A stretch of DNA of 64,000 bases from DYJE01 sp041660385 (GTDB taxonomy: Bacteria > Desulfobacterota > Desulfobacteria > Desulfobacterales > Desulfolunaceae). Shown here piece after piece: positions 1 to 8,274 of the stretch. The notes below the pieces were generated by a model. The model was not told the origin of the DNA, did no database searches, and saw only the letters and a list, made by a program, of their open reading frames with translations. How positions within the stretch are numbered: position 1 is the first letter of the stretch; every line of letters starts with the position of its first letter. The translations under genes were made by a program, and so were the position numbers. The DNA is taken from positions 6,299 to 70,298 of the forward strand of contig JBAZWJ010000030.1 in NCBI GenBank assembly GCA_041660385.1, in the 5' to 3' direction.

Positions 1-1
1 T

Positions 2-355
2 GGTAATGCAAAGGGATACAATGTGGAGCCTACATTCATCGAAGTCTCTCATCTCACGGTTACCGTCCCTGACGATTATTCCGATTCGTTCAGACAGTGG
101 ATGGATAATATTGTTATCAACGGAAACAGCGGCGATGAAAGAGCTGGGGTCATAGATGTTCTGGCCCCCAACAAGACGGATATCCTTTTTTCTCTTACCT
201 TATCCAATCTTGGGCTCTTCAAACTCTCACCTGACCAGTCTGAAGCAGCAAAGTCAGGTATTCGGAGAATCAAAGCCGATATGTACTGCGAAGATGTGGA
301 TTTCATTTACATGGAAGGCGCAAATACGGCAGACAGTTCACGTAAAAGCGGATGA
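2..355 (+). CDS. 3' part of hypothetical protein, possibly phage tail-tube-like
   Basis: The frame is open from the left edge to a TGA at 353-355, so this is the C-terminal part (about 117 residues) of a gene that starts outside the window. A GTG at 23 and an ATG in another frame are not convincing starts. The visible part has the order 'FRQWMDNIV', a Gly-Asp-rich turn, a beta segment ending 'LTLSN', and a final strand ending 'DFIYMEG'. That order (F..W, then LTLSN, then an E-rich strand) recalls T4 gp19-like tail-tube proteins of contractile injection systems, but the match is by eye and weak. No neighbouring tail genes are visible to test it. Confidence 0.4.
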   Translation, partial: GNAKGYNVEPTFIEVSHLTVTVPDDYSDSFRQWMDNIVINGNSGDERAGVIDVLAPNKTDILFSLTLSNLGLFKLSPDQSEAAKSGIRRIKADMYCEDVDFIYMEGANTADSSRKSG

Positions 356-381
356 TCGTCATTCCCTTACGTCATATTCAG

Positions 382-460
382 CCCGGTAAATAAATCGGCA
401 AACATGGCCGTAGGGAGGGCTTTCGCCCGCATGGCTGCCGGGATGTATTTTATTGCCGGG
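382..460 (+). other. structured intergenic segment (nested inverted repeats)
   Basis: A 79-nt segment between the edge gene and the sigma factor can fold on itself. The outer arm CCCGG plus AATAAA (382-394) pairs with TTTATT plus CCGGG (449-460). Inside it CGGCA (396-400) pairs with TGCCG (435-439), and GGGC-TTTC-GCCC (417-428) forms a small tip hairpin. There is no T-run after the structure, so it is not an ordinary intrinsic terminator. It may be a leader of the downstream sigma-factor operon. Its GGCAAAC and GCCGGG edges resemble the ends of a c-di-GMP-I riboswitch, but the conserved core of that riboswitch is missing. Confidence 0.35.
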
Positions 461-540
461 TTAATATTTGAATTGCAACGATCCCAGGACGGTTGAAATC
501 TAACATTCAACCGTTTTTTTTCGAAACTTTTTTGCAAATC

Positions 541-1134
541 ATGGGTTTAAATGAAGTAATGGGGCAGGATAATGAAATAGAACTGATGCTGATGTTTTCA
601 AAAGGTGACGAAAATGCCTTTCGGGCACTTTATCTGGCTTACAGAAAAAAAATCATAACGTATTGTTATCGTTTTTTTTTCGACCAGGAAATTGCAGAAG
701 AGCTCAGTCAGGAAATCTTTTTGAAGGTCTATAAAGCCGGTTCAAGGTACAAACCCACAGCCCGGTTTTCGACCTGGATTTTCAAGATAGCCACCCATGC
801 CTGTCTGAACGAGTTGAGGCGGGGAAAATACAGAACACGTATCGATTCCATTGATTCTGAAGATGATATGGCAGGACGAGAGATCAAAGACGAGAGCGAC
901 AACGCCCATGAAAGGATTGAAGCCATGGAGCGGAAAAAACGAATCAGTCAGGCTCTTCGATCTCTTCCCGGTAACCAGCGGGCCGCCTTGTTGTTGAGAG
1001 AGTACCACGGGTTTTCTTATAAAGAGATCGGGGATCAGCTGAACGCCACCGAATCCGGCATCAAATCCCTGATCCACCGGGGGAGGGAAAACCTGAGAAA
1101 CGAGCTACACGATGAATTCGGGGAGGATTCATGA
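541..1134 (+). CDS. ECF-type RNA polymerase sigma factor
   Basis: A sigma-70 family factor of the extracytoplasmic-function type that would direct RNA polymerase to a stress or envelope regulon. Region 2 is clear ('FRALYLAYRKKIITYCYRFF' followed by the acidic 'AEELSQEIF' and 'FSTWIFKIATHACLNELRR'), and region 4 is clear near the C-terminus ('LPGNQRAALLLREYHGFSYKEIGDQL' split by the helix-turn-helix, then 'IKSLIHRGRENLR'). The frame is open further upstream to a TTG at 493, which has an AGGA three bases before it. I prefer the ATG at 541, or 559, because region 2 then starts at the usual distance. Its stop overlaps the start of the anti-sigma gene by 4 nt (ATGA), so the pair is translationally coupled. 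Confidence 0.9.
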   Translation: MGLNEVMGQDNEIELMLMFSKGDENAFRALYLAYRKKIITYCYRFFFDQEIAEELSQEIFLKVYKAGSRYKPTARFSTWIFKIATHACLNELRRGKYRTRIDSIDSEDDMAGREIKDESDNAHERIEAMERKKRISQALRSLPGNQRAALLLREYHGFSYKEIGDQLNATESGIKSLIHRGRENLRNELHDEFGEDS

Positions 1135-1601
1135 AAAAAACATGCCCGCACTGCGATTTGCTCGATCCTTTCATGGATGGAGAACTGCCGGAAGACCGAA
1201 TCCGGTTTATCGAACATCACCTGAGCATCTGCCAGATATGCACCGATGAACTCCATTCTCTTCAAACGTTGAAAGGGCTGCTTCATGAGCTGGACGACGT
1301 CCCTGTGAGTATGGATTTTGATCGGAATTTCTGGAAGAAAGTCGATGAATACGAAGGAAAAAGGCTGCCAGCCTTATTTGGGGGATGGTTCGCAAGGAGA
1401 TGGCGCTTTGGGATAGCCCCTCTCCTTGCCACCTTCATCCTGGTCATTGGAGTAGTTACCCTGGTGAGAAACACTCAAAACATTCCGGTCAATGACACCC
1501 TGCTTGTGGAACAGTTAGATCTTTACCAGGATTATGACGTGGTGAACAATCTGGATGTTCTTGAGCAACTGGCCAGGGAAGGTGTTGCGGGTGATCTGTA
1601 A
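1131..1601 (+). CDS. zinc-finger anti-sigma factor, membrane-anchored
   Basis: A 156-residue partner of the preceding sigma factor. The N-terminus carries the zinc-binding anti-sigma domain pattern: Cys-Pro-His-Cys near residue 5, 'FMDGELPEDR', and then H-x3-C-x2-C ('HHLSICQIC'). One membrane helix follows around residues 95-115 ('APLLATFILVIGVVTLV'), leaving a short acidic tail ('LDLYQDYDVVNNLDVLEQL') outside the membrane. The cytoplasmic zinc domain would hold the sigma factor until a signal reaches the outer tail. It overlaps its neighbours by 4 nt upstream and 1 nt downstream, so all four genes from 541 to 2379 look like one transcript. Confidence 0.88.
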   Translation: MKKTCPHCDLLDPFMDGELPEDRIRFIEHHLSICQICTDELHSLQTLKGLLHELDDVPVSMDFDRNFWKKVDEYEGKRLPALFGGWFARRWRFGIAPLLATFILVIGVVTLVRNTQNIPVNDTLLVEQLDLYQDYDVVNNLDVLEQLAREGVAGDL

Positions 1602-1867
1602 TGATAGGGAGACAACTTGCTGTAATCCTTGTTATTCTATTTTTTATGACTTCAGGTGCTTACCCAGGAAATAGCTTGGACAGGCAGACAACCAAGCCTA
1701 TGCCTGAAAAAAAACAGACCCGTGACAAAAAAGAGAAACGAGGCGAAGACAAAGTTCTTGACAAAGACGTGGCAGCAGAACTTGAAATGCTGAAACTTAT
1801 GGATATGCTTGAACATATCGATCTTCTTGACGATATGGCCGTGTTAGGTGGGGGGGAATCTAAATGA
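1601..1867 (+). CDS. small secreted hypothetical protein of the sigma operon
   Basis: An 88-residue protein with an N-terminal hydrophobic signal segment ('LAVILVILFFMTSGAYPG'), a strongly basic-acidic charged middle rich in Lys, Arg and Glu, and an acidic, Leu/Met-rich C-terminal helix ('ELEMLKLMDMLEHIDLLDDM'). That helix resembles the acidic tail of the anti-sigma factor encoded just before it ('DVVNNLDVLEQL'), which suggests the two tails derive from the same kind of motif. No known domain is recognised. Its start overlaps the anti-sigma stop (TAATG) and its stop overlaps the next start, so it is coupled to both. Confidence 0.7.
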   Translation: MIGRQLAVILVILFFMTSGAYPGNSLDRQTTKPMPEKKQTRDKKEKRGEDKVLDKDVAAELEMLKLMDMLEHIDLLDDMAVLGGGESK

Positions 1868-2379
1868 ACGTAAACCGGACAATAATCCTTATAGGGATCA
1901 TTCTTATCATTCTGTTAAGCCAGACCTGTGTGAAGGCCAAAGAATCAAGTGATTCGCCAAACTCTGGGGCCTGGAATGCACTTAGTGAAAATGAACGATC
2001 ATCGTACAGGGAGCTTTATAAAAAATGGCGGGCGATGCCTGAAAGCCGCAGAGAAGAACTCAAAGAAAGATTTCATCGATTTAACAATCTTCCGCCAGAA
2101 GAAAAAAATCGCATAAAAGGCAATTACAAACGCTTTCAAAAACTCTCAGACGACGAAAAGCTATCTCTCATGAACAAATTCAGAAGGTGGAAAAACCTGC
2201 CTCCTGAAGAAAAGCAACGTCTCCGTGAAACATTTAAAAAGCTTGAAAATCTTCCTGCTGAAAAACGGCAGCAACTCATGGATCGCCATAAGACATGGCT
2301 GAAAATGTCCAGAGAAGAAAGAATGATTTTAAAAGGAAAGCTGAAAAATCGGCATAAAAGAGACGCTGTCGATGAATGA
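1864..2379 (+). CDS. DUF3106-type repeat protein, secreted
   Basis: A 171-residue exported protein with a signal segment at residues 5-22 ('IILIGIILIILLSQTCV'). The rest consists of about five repeats of roughly 20 residues with the theme 'W/F..L.PEEK..L...F..' ('FNNLPPEEKNRIKGNYKRF', 'WKNLPPEEKQRLRETFKKL' and others). This is the signature of DUF3106 proteins, helical repeat proteins of the periplasm. The function is unknown. Position as the last gene of an ECF sigma operon suggests that the sigma factor responds to something this protein binds, in the manner of CnrX or ZraP-like sensors, but that is inference. Confidence 0.75.
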   Translation: MNVNRTIILIGIILIILLSQTCVKAKESSDSPNSGAWNALSENERSSYRELYKKWRAMPESRREELKERFHRFNNLPPEEKNRIKGNYKRFQKLSDDEKLSLMNKFRRWKNLPPEEKQRLRETFKKLENLPAEKRQQLMDRHKTWLKMSREERMILKGKLKNRHKRDAVDE

Positions 2380-2387
2380 GTTCTTTT

Positions 2388-3149
2388 TTACAAAAAAGCA
2401 GCGGGAAATTCGGCTTTGATCACATCATAAAGTTTCGTACCAATTTCCATACCGATATCAATAAACTGGGGTCCGTAATACTTACCCGGCTCTGACCGGA
2501 ACGTGTCCCGGACTCTACCCACGGTTTCAAGCCCACGGGGGAAATGACTCATGAACACATGAAGGGGGATTCTGGCATGGGTGACCATATCCCAGATCGT
2601 ATGGGTAAAGTTATCCGGCCCCCACCTGAATTTATCTGCATCGTACAGACAGTCTGAAATGATTTGGCCGCCTGCCGTAAACTCACCGCTGAATTTTTTA
2701 AATGCCTCGTGATTTCGTATTGCCTGGCAGATATCGATGATCTCAATATCCGTAAAAGGATAGGATGGAAGAAGATCGCATGCGTAATCGGCACTTTCAA
2801 AGGCATGATTCGGTTTTTTTCTCATGATGTCATGGAGAAGACCTGCGGAATGAGCCAGAAAAAGCAGGTGTTCCGTATCCACCTGGGATCGATTCTCACG
2901 ATCACACACCATGACCACAAGTGCCCCAGCATCAAGAGCCACTTTTTCTGCATGATGGAGCCCATGCCCAAGATTATTATCCATCATCCCGGCCACATGG
3001 GTTTTAAGGCTCTGGACTACGTCGTTCCGGGAATAAAATTCAAGAGAAGATCTGTTCGCTTCTGCTTGATCGCGATAGAAGTCAGGTAAAGGGGAAGCGT
3101 CGACAATCTGCCTTGCTCGTTTTCTGATGAGAATGTAGTCGGAATCCAT
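2388..3149 (-). CDS. HD-domain phosphohydrolase
   Basis: A 253-residue protein on the minus strand, convergent with the sigma operon. It has the HD-superfamily metal-binding set: His in 'GHGLHHAEKV' (residues 61-70), His-Asp in 'GLLHDIMR' (H106, D107), a further His in 'IRNHEAF', and a late Asp in 'LYDADKFRW'. Members hydrolyse phosphate esters of nucleotides or similar substrates; the substrate cannot be predicted from the sequence. The ATG at 3149 has only a weak ribosome-binding site. The upstream 150 nt contain a low-complexity stretch of GTTGAACGTT-like repeats near 3230-3262. Confidence 0.8.
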   Translation of the reverse strand: MDSDYILIRKRARQIVDASPLPDFYRDQAEANRSSLEFYSRNDVVQSLKTHVAGMMDNNLGHGLHHAEKVALDAGALVVMVCDRENRSQVDTEHLLFLAHSAGLLHDIMRKKPNHAFESADYACDLLPSYPFTDIEIIDICQAIRNHEAFKKFSGEFTAGGQIISDCLYDADKFRWGPDNFTHTIWDMVTHARIPLHVFMSHFPRGLETVGRVRDTFRSEPGKYYGPQFIDIGMEIGTKLYDVIKAEFPAAFL

Positions 3150-3298
3150 GATTTAAAATTACCATGGACATACGGGATATTCAAGGAATACGTGGGCAAT
3201 ATTTAAAAATGACTATCATCCGCTATTGGACGTTGAACGTTCGATGTTGGATTTTGGACGTTCATTTTTCCATTCCAATTTCCCTATTACCTTAATTA

Positions 3299-4801
3299 CT
3301 ACAATGGCCTCGGCAACGTAACAGTCACAAGCGTTCCTTCGCCAAAAACACTGTGAATATCGATTGTTCCTTTGTACAGTTCGATCATTTTTTTTGAGAT
3401 GGTCAGTCCCAAACCCAGCCCATCCTGGGTTCTGGTGGAGTAATCTTCAACCTGAAAGAATGATTCATATATCTGAGATAGGTATTTTTCAGGTATCCCT
3501 TTTCCATGATCTTTACAAATGAATTGAACATGATCCGGTGTGGTTTTCAGTATCACCTCCACGCCCCCGTGATCATGGCTGAATTTAACAGCGTTATCCA
3601 TAATCTGTTTTAAAATTTCAAAGAGATGCTCGTTTTTTCCATGGACCACTGGCGCTGGCCCATCCACTGAAACAGAAATATGGATATCTTTTTTATTTTT
3701 TCGCTCGGAAAGAGTGTCAAGGACATATTCGGCAAGGACGTCAAGTCTGATATCCTGATCTTCAGGTTCATCCATGTCACCGTAAAACTCTACAAAGCGT
3801 AAAAGCTCTTCAACAATCGCTTCAAGCTTGCACCCACATTCGTTGATAAGGCCAAGGTATTCCCTGTAATCCTCAGTAAGCAACGAAACATCAAGAAGCA
3901 TAATTTCGGAAAAACCCTTGATACCGTTCAAAGGTGTGCGCAATTCATGGGACAGAATGGAAAGGAATCTGGCCTTCTGCTCATCAGCCTGCTTTTTCTC
4001 CGTTATATCTCGCATCATCAGGAGGTGACCCCGGTCATCCATGGGTGTCGCAAGAACGGAAAATATTCTCCGCCCCCACTGGGAAAATTCCATATCCAGT
4101 TCCGCCGTAGTGTCTGATCGTGAAAAAAGTGTTGCGAATCCTTCTAACTGTGCGCTGCCGATAAGCAGATCGTAAATCGGCATACCTTTCAGTTTTTCAG
4201 ATTCTTTTCCGGTGACTTTAATAAACGCCTGGTTCATCTCGGTGATTTTCAAATCACGGTCGACAGTGACCATACAATCGTTCATGCCGTTAAGAACGGC
4301 TTGAAGTTTCTGTAACGCGGTATTCAGGGCAAATGTCTTAATTGCCACCAGGTGCTCCAACTCTTTCTGATAACTTCTGACTCTGTCCTGAGCCTCCTTC
4401 ATCTTGAGCATGGAATTGATTCGAACTTTCAGCTCCACCTTATCCACAGGCTTTGTGATAAAATCATTGATCCCCACTTCCACGGCTCTGATTCTGTCTT
4501 TTCTTCCTGACAATGAGGTGACCATGATCACCGGAATGTGCGCGATAACAGGGTTTGCTCGAACCGATTTGACGAAATCAAACCCGTCCATACCCGGCAT
4601 AATTCCGTCCGCAATAATCAGATCAAGACTGTCGTCAGCCATTTCGAGCGCTGACGACGCCGACTCTGCGAGAAGAACTTCATGATCGAAGCCCGCTACC
4701 AGTTTCCCCACATAATGAAGGTCTGTTCTGATATCGTCCACGATCAGAACTCGTTTTTTAGCCGTTGCCATTTCTATGGATTCAAGTTGGGTATAGGGCA
4801 T
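3299..4801 (-). CDS. receiver-PAS-histidine kinase
   Basis: A soluble 500-residue signalling protein. A receiver domain comes first (residues 15-130, phosphoacceptor D65 in 'LIIADGIMPGMDG', Lys in 'FITKPVD'). A PAS domain follows (about 165-270), then a HisKA dimerisation domain with H285 in 'FLSILSHELRTPLNG', and a HATPase domain with the N box 'IMDNAVKFSHD' and G boxes 'DHGKGIP' and 'GLGLGLTISK'. The start at 4801 is chosen because AAGGA lies about 8 nt before it and directly follows the stop of the upstream kinase (TGA 4808-4806). It is probably the terminal partner in a phosphorelay with that kinase's Hpt domain. Confidence 0.88.
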   Translation of the reverse strand: MPYTQLESIEMATAKKRVLIVDDIRTDLHYVGKLVAGFDHEVLLAESASSALEMADDSLDLIIADGIMPGMDGFDFVKSVRANPVIAHIPVIMVTSLSGRKDRIRAVEVGINDFITKPVDKVELKVRINSMLKMKEAQDRVRSYQKELEHLVAIKTFALNTALQKLQAVLNGMNDCMVTVDRDLKITEMNQAFIKVTGKESEKLKGMPIYDLLIGSAQLEGFATLFSRSDTTAELDMEFSQWGRRIFSVLATPMDDRGHLLMMRDITEKKQADEQKARFLSILSHELRTPLNGIKGFSEIMLLDVSLLTEDYREYLGLINECGCKLEAIVEELLRFVEFYGDMDEPEDQDIRLDVLAEYVLDTLSERKNKKDIHISVSVDGPAPVVHGKNEHLFEILKQIMDNAVKFSHDHGGVEVILKTTPDHVQFICKDHGKGIPEKYLSQIYESFFQVEDYSTRTQDGLGLGLTISKKMIELYKGTIDIHSVFGEGTLVTVTLPRPL

Positions 4802-4805
4802 CGTG

Positions 4806-7430
4806 TCATTCCTTCTCAACAAATTCAACTTCCACCGTTTCAAGATACGTCCTGGCCTGTTTCAAATATTGGACTGCGTCATCCAGATTTTTATCAGCCG
4901 CCGCTTTTTCGATTTCGAAAAAAATATCACCCAGATCGAAAAACTCATAGTTCCTTGCTGATCCCTTTAAACCATGCCCCAGGCGGTAAAGATCTTCAAA
5001 ATTTTTTTCATCTGCGGCTGTTTTCATGGCCGCAAGGGATTCTTCAAAATATTCAAAAAACCCTTTGATAAGGTCTTCGAACATCACATCAATATAAACT
5101 TTTTCCTTGGAACTTTCAATGTCGTGACCGGTCATCGGCTTGATGACATCCCCGTCTTTCGGATTTTCCAGAACCGTCGATGCGAAAACCGGGGGGCCAC
5201 TTTTCATGATAGTGCTTATGGCGTTTATAAGATCATTCTTTCGTATTGGTTTGACAAGCAGATCGTTGCATCCCGCCTCAAAGCACTGTTTGCGTTGTTC
5301 ACCGAACGCATGAGCCGAAAGTATGAGAAGAGGTCTGGGGACCATGTGATTTTCAATTTCCCAGAGCCTGATCTTCCGGGTCGCCTCAAACCCGCTCATC
5401 ACGGGCATTTCAACATCCATCAGAACAAGATCGAAATTCCCGTTTTTGTATGCTTCATATGCCTCAAGGCCGTTGGCAGCCTCCACAATGGTCACCGGAG
5501 CTCTCTGGAGATACCTGCGGACCACGGTTCTGTTGGGCTCTATGTCGTCAGCCAGAAGAATGGTGATCGGAGGAAGGGTTTCTTCGAGGTGAAGTGTGTT
5601 TGTTTGCTCAACTTCAAGTTTGTTTTTCGATTTTTTAAATGACAGACTGAAATAAAACGTGGAACCTTGACCCTCAATGCTATCGACACCAATCGTCCCT
5701 CCCATAAGCTCCACAAGACGTTTGCAGATCGACAAACCAAGCCCTGTCCCCCCGAACTGACGTTTGATAAAACTGTCTGCCTGCGTAAAGCTTTCAAAAA
5801 TGGCGCCCTGTTTTGATGGAGGGATGCCGATTCCTGTGTCAATTACTTTGAACAAAATATGCTCATCTGCCTCTTGCAGGACGGAATGTGAATACTTCGC
5901 CACCTCGATTTTCACATGCCCGGCCCTGGTAAATTTTACGGCATTCCCCCCAAGGTTGATCAGAATCTGTTTCAAACGAACAGGATCACCATCAAGAACT
6001 CTGTGGATACCGGAATCGATGGAAAAAGTTACAGGCAGGTTTTTCTCTCTAGCCCGTACATTGACAAGGGCTGCAACCTCCTCAACGGTTTTGAAAAGAT
6101 CAAAGGGAATTTCATCTAATACAAGCTGCTGAGCTTCGATTTTGGAGAAATCCAGTATGTCGTTGATAATGGATTCCAGAAATTCACCCGAAGACTGAAG
6201 CAGTTTGATATATTCAAGCTGATCGGGTAACAGCTCCGTTTCCATGAGCATTTCTGTCATCCCGAGAACCGAGTTAAGCGGTGTCCTTAATTCATGGCTC
6301 ATTCGGGCAATAAAAAGGGTTTTTGCCTGACTTGCGGCATCAGCCTCTTTTTGTCGTTTTTCCGCCTCTTCCTTTTTCTTTCGATCGGCAATATCCATGA
6401 TTGAACCTTCAAAAAAAAGAAGCTCCCCGTCCGTCCCCCTGACTGATCGAGCACTGATGGCGATCCAGAACACTTCTCCGTTTTTTCTGAGGCCCTTGGT
6501 TTCATAGCCCGTGATAACATCATGCGCCTTGAGTTCATCGTTAATTTTGATGAAATCATCCTGAGATTCGAAACACTGAAATGATACTTTTTTAACACTG
6601 GCGATCAGATCATCGGGTGAGTCGTACCCCATGATTCGGGCCATGGATTGGTTGGCGCTTAAAAACACTCCAGTCTTGGAAATCTGGTATATCCCTTCAA
6701 TCGCGTTTTCAAATATTCCTCTGTATTTCTGTTCAGCCTGTTTCAGCTCTCCGATTTGAAGAATAATTTTCCGACCCATTGACCGGATAACATCCACAAC
6801 GGGCTGGAATTCGATGTAAGGTAGTTGAACACTGGGGGTTTCATAATTCCCTGTGGCATAGGAACCGACGATATCGCTCAGAATATTCAGGGGATTCTTT
6901 AAAAAAAGACGGAGAAGAAATCCGGTGATCAAAATCAAAACCGAAAGGTTGATCACCATGGTAATAATACCGGACCAGAGAAGCTGGCGAATGGCCTCCC
7001 GGTACTTCCTCGAAGACAAACCCATTTCAACGATTCCGGCCACCTTACCTTCAAACATCACCTTCCGTGTTTTAACAACGGGTTTACCCTCTTCCTTTTT
7101 AACAGTGCTGAACAGCGTCTTACCAAGAGAATCGATAATGGTGAGAGAAACGATATCTTCGTTGCCTGCATATAAATTGCCGATGTCTTCAATGGTTTCC
7201 TGATCATATGTCCACAGTGGAACTTGAAGGATGTCTGCGATGGCCGTGGTGTTTCTTTCAACACTTTTTTCCAGTTCAAGCCTGGCTTTTTTTTTTGCAT
7301 CCATATAGCCGATAAATATGGAAATGGCCGAAACACATGCGACAGTGAGAATAATGCTGGTCGTAAGACGAAATGATATGGATCTCCCTTTGTTTTTTGG
7401 GATTTTGGTCTGCGGATGATCTGATATCAT
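4806..7430 (-). CDS. hybrid sensor histidine kinase with receiver and Hpt domains
   Basis: An 874-residue membrane kinase. Two membrane helices (about residues 22-42 and 152-175) frame a periplasmic sensor of about 110 residues. The cytoplasmic part contains a linker, a PAS domain (231-350), HisKA with H379 ('RMSHELRTP'), a HATPase ('NLGGNAVKF', 'DTGIGIP', 'GTGLGLSI'), a receiver with D672 ('LVLMDVEMPVMSG') and a C-terminal Hpt domain with H819 ('LGHGLKGSARNY'). The frame extends upstream to a TTG at 7514, but the ATG at 7430 gives the usual short cytoplasmic N-terminus. It sits directly after the solute-binding protein gene, which may deliver the ligand signal. Confidence 0.88.
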   Translation of the reverse strand: MISDHPQTKIPKNKGRSISFRLTTSIILTVACVSAISIFIGYMDAKKKARLELEKSVERNTTAIADILQVPLWTYDQETIEDIGNLYAGNEDIVSLTIIDSLGKTLFSTVKKEEGKPVVKTRKVMFEGKVAGIVEMGLSSRKYREAIRQLLWSGIITMVINLSVLILITGFLLRLFLKNPLNILSDIVGSYATGNYETPSVQLPYIEFQPVVDVIRSMGRKIILQIGELKQAEQKYRGIFENAIEGIYQISKTGVFLSANQSMARIMGYDSPDDLIASVKKVSFQCFESQDDFIKINDELKAHDVITGYETKGLRKNGEVFWIAISARSVRGTDGELLFFEGSIMDIADRKKKEEAEKRQKEADAASQAKTLFIARMSHELRTPLNSVLGMTEMLMETELLPDQLEYIKLLQSSGEFLESIINDILDFSKIEAQQLVLDEIPFDLFKTVEEVAALVNVRAREKNLPVTFSIDSGIHRVLDGDPVRLKQILINLGGNAVKFTRAGHVKIEVAKYSHSVLQEADEHILFKVIDTGIGIPPSKQGAIFESFTQADSFIKRQFGGTGLGLSICKRLVELMGGTIGVDSIEGQGSTFYFSLSFKKSKNKLEVEQTNTLHLEETLPPITILLADDIEPNRTVVRRYLQRAPVTIVEAANGLEAYEAYKNGNFDLVLMDVEMPVMSGFEATRKIRLWEIENHMVPRPLLILSAHAFGEQRKQCFEAGCNDLLVKPIRKNDLINAISTIMKSGPPVFASTVLENPKDGDVIKPMTGHDIESSKEKVYIDVMFEDLIKGFFEYFEESLAAMKTAADEKNFEDLYRLGHGLKGSARNYEFFDLGDIFFEIEKAAADKNLDDAVQYLKQARTYLETVEVEFVEKE

Positions 7431-7533
7431 TCGAGAATAATCCAATATTGGCGTTATCAATTTCGGTGGATAATTGCAAAGCAAGAGGCGATGGAATACC
7501 CGCCTCTTGCCCAAAGATTGACTGATATCTTAA

Positions 7534-8253
7534 TCAGTGAAGCACTCCTTGTTTCTTCAATTTTTCATAGACTTTATCCAGCCGGTCAACAATTTCCTGA
7601 CCATCAGGCAGTTTTTTTGTAACCACAAAATAACATGGGAGCGCGGAAATCTGATTGAAAGAAAGATCCGGTATTTTTATTTTCTGTAAGGCTGATTCCG
7701 AGGGCTCCCTATAATCAAGGAGATACTCCGCCCTTCCAGCAAGAAGCATGTTAAAAGCTGCATCGTGTTTGTTGGCCTTGATATGGTTGATCTTGTTTTT
7801 CGGGTCCTCAATGTAGGTAATCCACCCGCCATAACTGTAGCCCCTCATGACGATGATGGATTTCCCGGCAAGGTCATTTTTGGTAAGGATGGGTGTTTTT
7901 TTCCCTCTTGTGTAGGCTCTTAAAACAAGCTCCGCAATAACCGATTTTCCAACATAGGATTTTCCTTCAAATTCCGGGAGGGTTTTCAAGCCCATCCAGA
8001 TATCAAGATCACCCGATCCGATGTAACTCGCAAGACGCCGAACAGGATAAGAAACGGCAACAAAATCGCACCCGGCTTCAGGATAGACCTTTTTTGCAAG
8101 ATCAATAAGAATGCCTGATGGGACCCCCTTTTCATCGGTGTAAGTAAACGGCGGAAACTCAATATAACCGAGCTTCAACGTTATCGCAAAGGCATCGTTA
8201 CCGGTGCACAGAATGATAAACACCACCGCCAGTATCATTTTTCTCAAAAACAT
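7534..8253 (-). CDS. periplasmic solute-binding protein, family 3-like
   Basis: A 239-residue exported protein with a signal peptide (residues 1-23, 'ILAVVFIILCTGNDAFA') and the fold markers of amino-acid-type solute-binding proteins: 'LKLGYIEFPPFTYTDEKG' near the start, 'GILIDLAKKV', 'DIWMGLKTLPEFE' and 'DLAGKSIIVMRGYSYGG'. No permease or ATPase gene lies beside it. It is the first gene of an operon with two sensor kinases, so it probably serves as an extracytoplasmic ligand receptor for the downstream hybrid kinase rather than as a transport component. The ligand is unknown. Confidence 0.82.
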   Translation of the reverse strand: MFLRKMILAVVFIILCTGNDAFAITLKLGYIEFPPFTYTDEKGVPSGILIDLAKKVYPEAGCDFVAVSYPVRRLASYIGSGDLDIWMGLKTLPEFEGKSYVGKSVIAELVLRAYTRGKKTPILTKNDLAGKSIIVMRGYSYGGWITYIEDPKNKINHIKANKHDAAFNMLLAGRAEYLLDYREPSESALQKIKIPDLSFNQISALPCYFVVTKKLPDGQEIVDRLDKVYEKLKKQGVLH

Positions 8254-8274
8254 CCCTCCCCTCCCATTTTCCCC

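Noticed and set aside
382..460. c-di-GMP-I riboswitch
   Set aside because: Only the outer GGCAAAC and GCCGGG resemble the motif; the conserved GACGCAAAGCC core is absent.
3225..3265. Repeats of GTTGAACGTT type after the HD-domain gene
   Set aside because: Short, irregular and degenerate; not enough structure to call an element or operator.
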